A stretch of DNA of 32,513 nucleotides from Pseudomonas sp. PICF141 (GTDB lineage Bacteria > Pseudomonadota > Gammaproteobacteria > Pseudomonadales > Pseudomonadaceae): NCBI RefSeq assembly GCF_002286815.1, contig NZ_MUNM01000009.1, positions 1-32,513 of the forward strand, in the 5' to 3' direction. A model generated the notes under the pieces. The model was not told the origin of the DNA, made no database searches, and saw only the letters and a program-made list of their open reading frames with translations. A program made the translations under genes and the position numbers. Shown here in pieces: positions 9,334 to 16,430 of this stretch; the first letter of the stretch is position 1, and each line of letters begins with the position of its first letter.

Positions 9334-9541
9334 TTGCTGGCGTTTCTAATGATCGTCCATGGGGGGAGGATCAGTCGCAGGACAGACCGGACGCCCCGCC
9401 AACCTCATGACTGCCTTTGCTTGCGCCAGCATGAAAGATGTTCAGGCCACTCGACATTGAGAGGCTGGTCATGGGTGTGGGCTCTGTCAATTGCGGGGCC
9501 GGAGGAGGCGTGTTGAACCATTCCCGCTCAGACCTGGCGCC

Positions 9542-10216
9542 TCAAGGATGTGAGCCTGGCCAACCCCCGATCGGCTCGGCCGTACAACTCATTTCCCCTG
9601 AGCCTGGTTTCTGGAAAAGCACTGCATTGCCGTCTTGCCAGAAGCTGTAGCTGCCCCGGGCATCCTTGCCCGTGTATTGGGTTCCCGAATCATTCTGCAC
9701 CTGGCTCAGGGTGATGGCGCTGTTCGCCCACTTCAGGTACACGACACCAGGCTGAGTGTTAAAAAAGGTGGCGGCCAGCTGCTCATTAATTCCTGTACAC
9801 CGAAACGCCAGCGGGCCTTCGGTGAGTCTGTCTGGATCCTTGGTTCTCGCAATGACCGAGCCTTGACGCAGTTGGTGCGCGCGTTCGGCATACTGTCGGA
9901 CCGTACACGCCTTGGGCGCAGGGTCGGAGGCACACTGATTGCGGGCGTCGATCCAGAACTGCTGGTCGATCATGATTTTGTCTGGTCGCGGTACTGAATG
10001 ATTGTCGGTGATCGCCAGGCGATAAAGACGCGTCAGTTCGATGTCCATCTGCAGCAGTTGTGAGTCGCGACAAATCAGCTTTTCGACGGACGCCCTTGCT
10101 GTCGCGCAGTCGAAACTGGTGTGGAAAATGGGCGAAGCATTTGCACAAGTGCTCGTCGCTGCGCACACGCTGACAGCGAACAGGCGGGTGAGCGTTTTCA
10201 TGTTGGGTTGAGTCAT
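9542..10216 (-). CDS. Secreted LprI-MliC fusion, lysozyme inhibitor-like
   Basis: The protein has 224 residues with an N-terminal signal peptide ending near CANASP. Residues about 35-120 match the LprI N-terminal family (formerly DUF1311): FDCATARASVEKLICRDSQL, a LTRLYR helix, and QQFWIDARNQCA with paired cysteines. Residues about 135-215 match the MliC family: FRCTG..., a Tyr-containing SGTQY loop, and a SYSFWQDG strand followed by a Cys. MliC proteins inhibit c-type lysozyme in the periplasm. The motif remembered for MliC has Lys after FW (FWxKG); here it is Asp, so inhibitory activity is uncertain. A second possible start is ATG 10201, which leaves the signal peptide intact. It stands alone; the upstream AraC gene is on the same strand. 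Confidence 0.82.
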   Translation of the reverse strand: MTQPNMKTLTRLFAVSVCAATSTCANASPIFHTSFDCATARASVEKLICRDSQLLQMDIELTRLYRLAITDNHSVPRPDKIMIDQQFWIDARNQCASDPAPKACTVRQYAERAHQLRQGSVIARTKDPDRLTEGPLAFRCTGINEQLAATFFNTQPGVVYLKWANSAITLSQVQNDSGTQYTGKDARGSYSFWQDGNAVLFQKPGSGEMSCTAEPIGGWPGSHP

Positions 10217-10302
10217 TACCTGATACCCGGATTGCTTGTGGATCTATTGATCCGTTGAACAGTCATTTGTTCGCATTGGGTGTATCGCAATAAAAGGCTG
10301 TA

Positions 10303-11307
10303 TTACAGTTTGGACTGGCGCGCTCGCCAGGTGGATGGACTGCAATCGAAGTGCCGGCTGAACCAGCGGGAGAAGGCACTCAGTTCGGAAAACCCCAGCG
10401 CCCCGGCGATCTCACTCAACCGTTGATTGGAATGTGCCAGGTGACGCATTGCCAGCTCCGCACGCACCTGATCCAGCAACGAAGAAAATGTTTCACCCTC
10501 CTGGGCAAGCTTGCGATGCAGTGTTCGCCTGTCCCATCCCAAATTGGCCGCCACTTGTTCCACCGAGCACTGGCCCGTGGGCAGCGCCGTCCAGATCATC
10601 TGGCGCACTTGTTCAAGTAAAGCCGTTTTGGATTCTTCGCGGATACTGTCCAGATACTGATGAACATAACGGGCCATGTCCGGATCGGCACTGGGCAGTG
10701 CCTTGTCCAGGTCGGTACTGCGGCAGACGATGCCGTCCATCAGGCTATTGAATTTCACTGAGGTGGCGAATAGGCGGCGGTGTCGACTGTCGTCCATCGG
10801 CGCGGCGTGACGGAAGCAAACCATTGAAGGATGCCAGTGATTGCCCAGCAAGTTTTTCAGCAGGCGGTAGGTCACCCCCACTGACAGTTCCATTGCCTGA
10901 CGCACCGGCAGGTTTCCCATGGTGACCTGTTCCATGCGCAACACCACCACGCCGCCACTTTCCTCGATATTCAACACCAGCCCCTGATTGTGGAGGAAAA
11001 GGAAGTCGCGGAACGCTTCCATGGCCGAACGGATCGTCGGTTCGTCACGCCACAACAGCGCCAGAGGCCCCAGATTGGAGAGCTTGCGGGTTTCGGCCAT
11101 GCGCAAGCCAAAATCGTCTACCCCCGCTTCACGCGCCGAATTTTCGAGCAGACGTGCTACAGCTTCGTTGGGAATCTTCAAGTCCGGGTGAAGCAGGCAT
11201 CGGGGATCGAGGCCGACAAGGCGCAATTGCTGCAGGTAATCAACGTGTAGCAATCGGGCTATTTCAGCGTAGTTCGTCAAGCTGGCACTGCGAACAAGGC
11301 CGCTCAT
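10303..11307 (-). CDS. AraC-family transcriptional regulator, OruR/ArgR-like
   Basis: The protein has 334 residues. The N-terminal two thirds match the arabinose-binding-like domain of the OruR-type subfamily (...LLENSAREAGVDDFGLRMAETRKLSNLGPLALLWRDEPTIRSAM...). The C-terminal 100 residues hold the double helix-turn-helix (VEQVAANLGWDRRTLHRKLAQEG and RLSEIAGALGFSELSAFSRWFSRHFDCSPSTWR). This family senses a small molecule and activates neighbouring genes. It is divergent from the PHA synthase gene across a 177-bp spacer that contains an inverted repeat, so control of that gene is a reasonable inference. The start at 11307 gives the usual family length. Confidence 0.92.
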   Translation of the reverse strand: MSGLVRSASLTNYAEIARLLHVDYLQQLRLVGLDPRCLLHPDLKIPNEAVARLLENSAREAGVDDFGLRMAETRKLSNLGPLALLWRDEPTIRSAMEAFRDFLFLHNQGLVLNIEESGGVVVLRMEQVTMGNLPVRQAMELSVGVTYRLLKNLLGNHWHPSMVCFRHAAPMDDSRHRRLFATSVKFNSLMDGIVCRSTDLDKALPSADPDMARYVHQYLDSIREESKTALLEQVRQMIWTALPTGQCSVEQVAANLGWDRRTLHRKLAQEGETFSSLLDQVRAELAMRHLAHSNQRLSEIAGALGFSELSAFSRWFSRHFDCSPSTWRARQSKL

Positions 11308-11406
11308 GAAGATGATTTCTCAATCCGGGACAGCGATTTATCAGCTTAGCAGGTGAATGTCCCGACAGGTCAAGGTGAACGTCGGCAGCTACGCGACACT
11401 GCGTCA

Positions 11407-11436
11407 CTTTCCATCGTGCCTGCATCGCACGGAAAG
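11407..11436. promoter_or_regulatory. Inverted repeat in the AraC-phaC divergent spacer
   Basis: An interrupted dyad, CTTTCC (11407-11412) and GTGC (11416-11419) mirrored by GCAC (11427-11430) and GGAAAG (11431-11436), lies about 50 nt upstream of the PHA synthase start. It could be an operator of the divergent AraC protein or a leader hairpin. No promoter boxes were assigned with confidence. Confidence 0.3.
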
Positions 11437-11484
11437 GAATGCTCGTTGCCCTCAAGGCTTGCGTACAAATACAAGAGAATGGCT

Positions 11485-13248
11485 ATGAATAAAACACCTC
11501 GAATCACTCGATCAACGGATACGCCTGCCAAGCGTCGTCGCGCAGCGCCAAAAAAAACGCCTCAAGAGCAGCAGAAACAGGAGTTGGCGGTTAACACCGC
11601 ACAGGTTGCCACGCCATTGCTCAGGGTGCGCCCGGTCGATTTGCTGAGCGCCTCCGGGGCCTTGTTCAAGGCTGTGGGCAAGACGCCCGTCAAGGCTGCA
11701 CGGCATGTGGGCAGTTACCTCAAGGAGTTGGGCAATATTGCCGCCGGCAGTTCCAGCGTGGCACCGAATCCCAAGGATAAGCGTTTTTCCGATCCGGCCT
11801 GGCAATCCAATGCCTTGCTGCGCGGCCTGTTGCAAAGCTACCTGGCTGGCAATGACGAGCTGAGCCGTTTTATCGATGGAGCCCATCTCGATGCCAGGGA
11901 AAAGGGTCGTGCCCGGTTCATTGCCTCACAGCTGTTTGATGCATTGGCGCCGAGCAATCTGTTGCTGACCAACCCGACAGCGTTGCGCAAGTTGCTCGAT
12001 ACGGGCGGTATGAGTTTGGTCAAAGGGGTCGGGCAGTTCTCCCGGGACCTGCGCCACAACGGCGGGATGCCGATGCAGGTGGACAGCAAGCCATTCAAGG
12101 TGGGAGAAAACATCGCCACGGCGAAGGGCGAGGTGGTGTTACGCACCGAGATGTTCGAACTGTTGCAGTTCGCCCCCACCACGAAAAATGTCCATGCCCG
12201 CCCGTTAGTCATGTCCCCGCCGCAGATCAACAAGTACTACGCCATTGACTTGTCGCCAGACAAGAGCCTGATCAAATGGATACAGGACAGCGGCATACAA
12301 TTGTTCGTCATCAGCTGGCGCAATCCGACCAGCATGCACCGCGACTGGGGCTTGTCCGAATACGCGCTGTGCCTCGACCAGGCGGTGGATGTCGCGCGGC
12401 AAATCACCGGTAGCGCGGATGTGAACATGTGGGGTTCGTGCTCGGGTGGCCTGACGCTCGCGGCCTATCTCGGCTGGCTGGCGGCACGCGGTGAAGGCGC
12501 CAAGGTGGCGAACACCAGTTGGGCGGTATGCGTGCTCGATATGCCTGCGCTCTTTGGTGACACTGCCATCGGCCTTTTTGCCACGCCGGCGGTACTGCGC
12601 GCGGCGAAGACCAGCTCGCAGTGCAAGGGAACACTCAGTGGTCAGGACATTTCGCGTATGTTCGCCTGGATGCGCCCCAACGACCTGATCTGGAATTATT
12701 GGGTCAACAACTATCTGCTGGGTAACAAGCCGCCAGCGTTCGACATCCTGGCCTGGAACAACGACTCCACGCGTCTGCCGGCAAAACTGCATGCCGACTA
12801 CCTCGATCTGGCCCAGCACAATCCCTACAGCAACCCGGGGGTCTTGCAGATTGCCGGCGAGCCTATCGACATGAGCAAGGTCAAGGTCGGTGCCTATGTG
12901 ATCGGCGGCACCACCGATCACATCACACCCTGGCAGGGCTGCTACGGTACCGCCCGATTGTTCGGCGAGGACAGCACCTTCGTTCTCTCCAATGCCGGCC
13001 ATCTACAAAGCTTGATCAATCCGCCGGGCAACCCGAAGTCGTATTTCTACGCCGCCGCTGCCACCGCCTCGGATCCAGAAAGCTGGCTGCAAGACGCAGG
13101 CGAGAGCCACACCGGCAGCTGGTGGCCGCATTGGCGGCAGTGGATTGAACAACGGTCGGGCGCTAGCCGGCCAGCACCGCGCAAACTGGGCTCACGCAAA
13201 TATCCGCCGTTGTACGCAGCCCCGGGCCATTACGTACTGGAGCATTGA
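11485..13248 (+). CDS. phaC: Poly(3-hydroxyalkanoate) synthase, orphan class II-like
   Basis: The enzyme polymerises (R)-3-hydroxyacyl-CoA into polyester storage granules. The protein is 587 residues, about 30 longer than typical class II PhaC. It has a basic N-terminal tail rich in Lys, Arg and Thr. The modified lipase box is WGSCSGG with catalytic C319; the Asp is D478 in GGTTDHITPW and the His is H506 in NAGHLQSLINPPGNPKSYF. The last two motifs are of the class II (medium-chain) type. I chose ATG 11485 (AAGAGA upstream) over 11353 and 11479, because the upstream segment looks non-coding. No phaZ, phaD, phaF, phaI, phasin or phaA/B gene is nearby, unlike the canonical phaC1ZC2DFI locus, so this is probably an additional synthase. 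The divergent AraC protein may regulate it. Confidence 0.9.
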   Translation: MNKTPRITRSTDTPAKRRRAAPKKTPQEQQKQELAVNTAQVATPLLRVRPVDLLSASGALFKAVGKTPVKAARHVGSYLKELGNIAAGSSSVAPNPKDKRFSDPAWQSNALLRGLLQSYLAGNDELSRFIDGAHLDAREKGRARFIASQLFDALAPSNLLLTNPTALRKLLDTGGMSLVKGVGQFSRDLRHNGGMPMQVDSKPFKVGENIATAKGEVVLRTEMFELLQFAPTTKNVHARPLVMSPPQINKYYAIDLSPDKSLIKWIQDSGIQLFVISWRNPTSMHRDWGLSEYALCLDQAVDVARQITGSADVNMWGSCSGGLTLAAYLGWLAARGEGAKVANTSWAVCVLDMPALFGDTAIGLFATPAVLRAAKTSSQCKGTLSGQDISRMFAWMRPNDLIWNYWVNNYLLGNKPPAFDILAWNNDSTRLPAKLHADYLDLAQHNPYSNPGVLQIAGEPIDMSKVKVGAYVIGGTTDHITPWQGCYGTARLFGEDSTFVLSNAGHLQSLINPPGNPKSYFYAAAATASDPESWLQDAGESHTGSWWPHWRQWIEQRSGASRPAPRKLGSRKYPPLYAAPGHYVLEH

Positions 13249-13414
13249 GACTATCTGGCGCGCATTGGCTGATTGCGGTGTCAGTCACTACTTTCCACAC
13301 CCGTTCGAGGGGCAACGTACAAAAGGAATTGGACGTTGCACCCTTCTCAGAGTTAGTCGCCAAACGTGAGCTAGACTCAAAGATCCAAAGCAGACTGATA
13401 ACAGCGGAGGCTTT

Positions 13415-13870
13415 ATGAGAAAGTCCATCCCCCCCTGTTTGGCTACCATTGTCTCGGTATTCTGCCTTTGCGCTTCAGCCGAGACGGTCACGCCGCTCAA
13501 AGGGCAGTCCCCCGAAATGATTCAGCAGGACATAAGCGCATGCCAGGCTCAAGCCGGGAATGCGGCAAGCAGCAGCACGACGTCTCAATCAGGTGGACGT
13601 GCCCGCGGTGCCGCTACGGGCGCAGTAGCCGCGGCGGCGGTTGCCGGCGCGCGCGGTCGTCAGCATGACGAGATTTATGACAAGGTGGACGACGATGTCA
13701 AACAGGAATATCGACAGAACAACGCCAAGGATGCTGCTGTCGCAGGTGCGGTTGTAGGTGGATCCCGGCAACGTCAGGATCGTCGTCAGGATCGCCGGGC
13801 AGAACCGGCGGCCACTGCGTCGGCCTACACCAGTTGCATGCAGCAGCGGGGCTATCAGGTAACCCCGTGA
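13415..13870 (+). CDS. Secreted glycine-zipper protein (YMGG-like), copy 1
   Basis: The protein has 151 residues with a signal peptide ending at ASAE. A small-residue zipper (SGGRARGAATGAVAAAAVAG) is followed by the motif RGRQHDEIYDKVDDDVKQEYRQN. A second Ala/Gly stretch, a Gln/Arg run (RQRQDRRQDRR) and a C-terminal SCMQQRGYQV complete it. The architecture and the Cys-x-x-x-Arg-Gly-Tyr ending resemble YMGG-type Gly-zipper envelope proteins. The ribosome site is GGAGG, 5 nt before the ATG. A clear paralogue lies at 26986-27447. The function is unknown; glycine zippers usually insert into or pack against membranes. Confidence 0.8.
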   Translation: MRKSIPPCLATIVSVFCLCASAETVTPLKGQSPEMIQQDISACQAQAGNAASSSTTSQSGGRARGAATGAVAAAAVAGARGRQHDEIYDKVDDDVKQEYRQNNAKDAAVAGAVVGGSRQRQDRRQDRRAEPAATASAYTSCMQQRGYQVTP

Positions 13871-13876
13871 ATTTGA

Positions 13877-13975
13877 AGACTGAAAAAAGCCAGGAGCATC
13901 AAGCTCTGTATCGTCTTTGACGGGCGCGACGGTGCAGGGAAGGGCGGAACGATCAAGGCGCTCAAGCCTGCCTGA
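13877..13975 (+). pseudogene. Remnant of a PPK2-family polyphosphate kinase (Walker A region)
   Basis: Between two genes lies a 32-codon open stretch bounded by stops at 13874 and 13973. It reads ...KLCIVFDGRDGAGKGGTIKAL..., almost the exact PPK2 Walker A segment (family form: V-x-F-E-G-R-D-A-A-G-K-G-G-x-I-K-R). PPK2 enzymes are about 270-360 residues, so over 85 percent is missing, including Walker B and the lid. There is no start codon with a ribosome site. I call it a fossil left by deletion of a ppk2 gene. A chance match of this length to a P-loop flanked by PPK2-specific residues is unlikely. Confidence 0.7.
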
Positions 13976-13991
13976 CCACAGAGGGGGTGCA

Positions 13992-15455
13992 ATGCGCATT
14001 CCATTGTTCTATGCGGTGTCAGCTGTATTGTTTTTGAGCGGATCTTCCTGCCTGGCGCAGCCATTGGACGCGAGCGCGACCACAAGCGCTGTCGATACAG
14101 CGCCCGTCGCCGCGGTGGCCAAAGATGCCGTGTTTACCCAGGAGCAGCTCGATCAAATGCTGGCTCCTGTTGCGCTATATCCGGACCCACTGCTGGCCCA
14201 GGTGTTGATGGCCACCACGTACCCCGGGGAAATCGCCGAAGCGGTCACCTGGTCTAAAGCACACCCGGACGCCAAGGGCGACGATGCGGTCAAACAAGTG
14301 GCGAATCAGCCTTGGGATCCGAGCGTGCAGGCACTGGTGGCCTTCCCCCAAGTCATGGTCATGCTGGGGCAGGATCCGGTCTGGGTACAACGCCTGGGGG
14401 ATGCCTTTTTGGCGCAGCCCGACGATGTCATGGGGGGCGTGCAACGCTTGCGTCATCAGGCCCAGGCAGCAGGCAACCTGCAGAGCAACCAATATCAGAA
14501 CGTGACGGTTCAGGCGGCACCGGCACCGGCACCGGCGGCTCCGGCTCCGGCCAGCAGCACCTCCACAATCATCATTCAGCCTTCCGATCCGCAGGTGGTT
14601 TACGTACCCAGTTATAACCCGACGACAACCTACGGCACCTGGCCCTATCCGGCATCGCCTCCCGTGTACTATCCACCGCCGCCAGCCTATTACCCCGGCT
14701 CGGCATTGTTGGCCGGGCTGGCCTTTGGCACCGGCGTGGCTATCATCGGCTCGTTATGGGGTGAATGTGACTGGGACAACAACGACATCGACATTGACGT
14801 CGACCGCTACAACAACATCAACCGCAACAACCAGATCACTCGGAATCAGAACCAGTGGCAGCACAACGCTGTTCATCGCGATGGCGTCCCCTATCGAGAC
14901 AGTAAGAGCCGGGAACAGTATGGCCGCCAACTGGACGGTGCCCGTCAGCGTGAAGCCTATCGAGGGGATGATGCCAAGCGAGCCCAGGCGCGTGAAAAAG
15001 CCCGTGGTTCAATGGACAGGCACGGTATCGAGCGACCTGCCACCAGCAACCTCGAAGCCCGCGATTCGGCGCGCAAAACCCAGTCGGCAACCTCGCCCGG
15101 CAATCGGATGCAAGCAGGTACAGACAGACCGAGGGCGTCTGACAGGAGCCAGGGCACTGCCAGAAATACCCGGGAGAGTCAGCCACCCAGGAAACAGACC
15201 GCTCAGGTAAACCAGCGCGGGCAGGGCGATTTGCAAGGGCGCCAAACTGCGCAACAACGGCCGGCTTCCAGCACGGGCAGTGCCCGCAATAATGCATTCG
15301 CCGGCGTGCGTTCACCGTCCCAGGCCAACGCACAAGCCAGTCGTGGCCAAGCCAGCCAGGCATCCGCCCGGCGCCCCAGTGCTTCGCGCCCAGCCGGCCA
15401 TCAGGTCAGTCGGCCGTCCAGTCCACCCGCGCGTCAAAGGGGGAGCCGTCGTTGA
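13992..15455 (+). CDS. DUF3300 secreted protein with low-complexity tail
   Basis: The protein has 487 residues with a signal peptide (MRIPLFYAVSAVLFLSGSSC). The conserved DUF3300 domain covers roughly residues 45-275. It contains QLDQMLAPVALYPDPLLAQV, the YPGEIAEAVTWSKAHP and NQPWDPSVQALVAFP motifs, a Pro/Ala hinge encoded by a GGCACC/GGCTCC-type microsatellite (about 14514-14550), a DPQVVYVPSYNP motif, and a hydrophobic patch before a DNNDIDIDVDRYNNINRNN stretch. The last 200 residues are Arg/Gln/Ser/Ala-rich and probably disordered. AGAGGGGG gives a strong ribosome site at ATG 13992. The downstream DUF2950 gene overlaps by 4 nt, so the two are translated as a pair. No biochemical role is established; both are probably envelope proteins. 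Confidence 0.87.
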   Translation: MRIPLFYAVSAVLFLSGSSCLAQPLDASATTSAVDTAPVAAVAKDAVFTQEQLDQMLAPVALYPDPLLAQVLMATTYPGEIAEAVTWSKAHPDAKGDDAVKQVANQPWDPSVQALVAFPQVMVMLGQDPVWVQRLGDAFLAQPDDVMGGVQRLRHQAQAAGNLQSNQYQNVTVQAAPAPAPAAPAPASSTSTIIIQPSDPQVVYVPSYNPTTTYGTWPYPASPPVYYPPPPAYYPGSALLAGLAFGTGVAIIGSLWGECDWDNNDIDIDVDRYNNINRNNQITRNQNQWQHNAVHRDGVPYRDSKSREQYGRQLDGARQREAYRGDDAKRAQAREKARGSMDRHGIERPATSNLEARDSARKTQSATSPGNRMQAGTDRPRASDRSQGTARNTRESQPPRKQTAQVNQRGQGDLQGRQTAQQRPASSTGSARNNAFAGVRSPSQANAQASRGQASQASARRPSASRPAGHQVSRPSSPPARQRGSRR

Positions 15456-16369
15456 AAAACAATGCTCGAATGAAGGCTCTCACGGGCTTGCGCTTTCATG
15501 TCCTGGCGATCGCTGCCGGTTTGATGTGGTCGTGCATGGCGACGGCCCAGCAGGCATTTCCGACGCCGGAAATGGCCGCCCAGGCGTTCGTCGAGGCACT
15601 GGGGACGAAATACGCCGATCAGGCACGCCTGACCGAGTTGCTGGGTAATGAATGGCGCAGTTTCATCCCGCGCGAAGGCGTGCAGCGCAGTGATGTGGAT
15701 GCGTTTTTGAAGCAATACCGCGAACAACATGCCATTGAAAAACCCAGCGATCGCAAGGCGGTCCTGTCGGTTGGCCGTGACCACTGGACGTTGCCTATAC
15801 CCATGGTCAAAGGCGCGGACGGTTGGCGGTTCGACATCGACGCCGGTAGCGCCGAAGTCCGTGCACGTCGAATTGGCCGCAACGAACTCGCCGCGTTGCA
15901 ATCAGTGCTGACTTATCACGATGTCCAGATGGAGTATGCATCCGTGGATCGTGACGGTGATGGCGCACTCGCCTACGCGCAAAAAATCTTCAGCACCGCC
16001 GGCAAACATGACGGACTTTATTGGGAAGACGATGATAGCGGTCAGATCAGCCCGTTGGGTCCGTTGTTCGGTAAAACCATTGCCGGTGAAGACTGGCAGG
16101 GTTATCACTTTCGCATCCTTGATGGCCAAGGTCCTTCGGCACCGGGCGGCGCCTATAGCTACCTCATCGGTGACAAGATGAGCCGTGGTTTTGCACTGAT
16201 CGCCTGGCCGGCGAAATACGCGGACACCGGGGTGATGAGTTTCATGATCAGTCATGAAGGGCAGGTGTTCGAAAAAGACTTGGGCCCCGGTGGGGACCAG
16301 TTGGCGCAGTCGATGAAGCGCTTTGATCCCGATGACAGCTGGAAGGAGGTGACGGTGGGTCAAGAGTAG
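15452..16369 (+). CDS. DUF2950 secreted protein, coupled to DUF3300
   Basis: The protein has 305 residues with an N-terminal signal peptide ending near ATAQQ. Family features are visible: AAQAFVEALGTKYADQARLTELLG, ALQSVLTYHDVQMEYASVDRDGDGALAYAQKI, GLYWEDDDSGQISPLGPLF, and GYHFRILDGQGPSAPGGAYSYL. I chose the rare TTG start at 15452 because AGGGGGAG lies exactly 6 nt upstream and the codon overlaps the stop of DUF3300 (TTGA); the later ATG 15470 has no ribosome site. The coupling implies fixed stoichiometry with DUF3300. The function is unknown. Confidence 0.88.
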   Translation: MKNNARMKALTGLRFHVLAIAAGLMWSCMATAQQAFPTPEMAAQAFVEALGTKYADQARLTELLGNEWRSFIPREGVQRSDVDAFLKQYREQHAIEKPSDRKAVLSVGRDHWTLPIPMVKGADGWRFDIDAGSAEVRARRIGRNELAALQSVLTYHDVQMEYASVDRDGDGALAYAQKIFSTAGKHDGLYWEDDDSGQISPLGPLFGKTIAGEDWQGYHFRILDGQGPSAPGGAYSYLIGDKMSRGFALIAWPAKYADTGVMSFMISHEGQVFEKDLGPGGDQLAQSMKRFDPDDSWKEVTVGQE

Positions 16370-16395
16370 ATCAGCCTGGAAGCGCAAATCCCTTC

Positions 16396-16418
16396 GGGAG
16401 CGGGCAAGCCCCGCTCCC
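16396..16418. terminator. Bidirectional hairpin between convergent DUF2950 and epimerase genes
   Basis: A perfect 9-bp inverted repeat (GGGAGCGGG / CCCGCTCCC) with a 5-nt loop lies between two convergent stops at 16369 and 16431. The GGGAGCGGGC-type stem is a frequent intergenic terminator form in Pseudomonas. No long U-run follows on either strand. Confidence 0.65.
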
Positions 16419-16430
16419 AAAGATGTGAGC

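Noticed and set aside
9334..9516. 60-codon frame directly after the response regulator
   Set aside because: No ribosome site; Arg/Ser/Cys-rich translation typical of non-coding GC-rich DNA.
13312..13339. GCAACGT / ACGTTGC inverted repeat after phaC as a terminator
   Set aside because: Only 7 bp with a 14-nt loop and no U-run; too weak to call.
14514..14550. GGCACC/GGCTCC microsatellite as a possible phase-variation tract
   Set aside because: The units are multiples of three within a Pro/Ala hinge, so length changes would not shift the frame.
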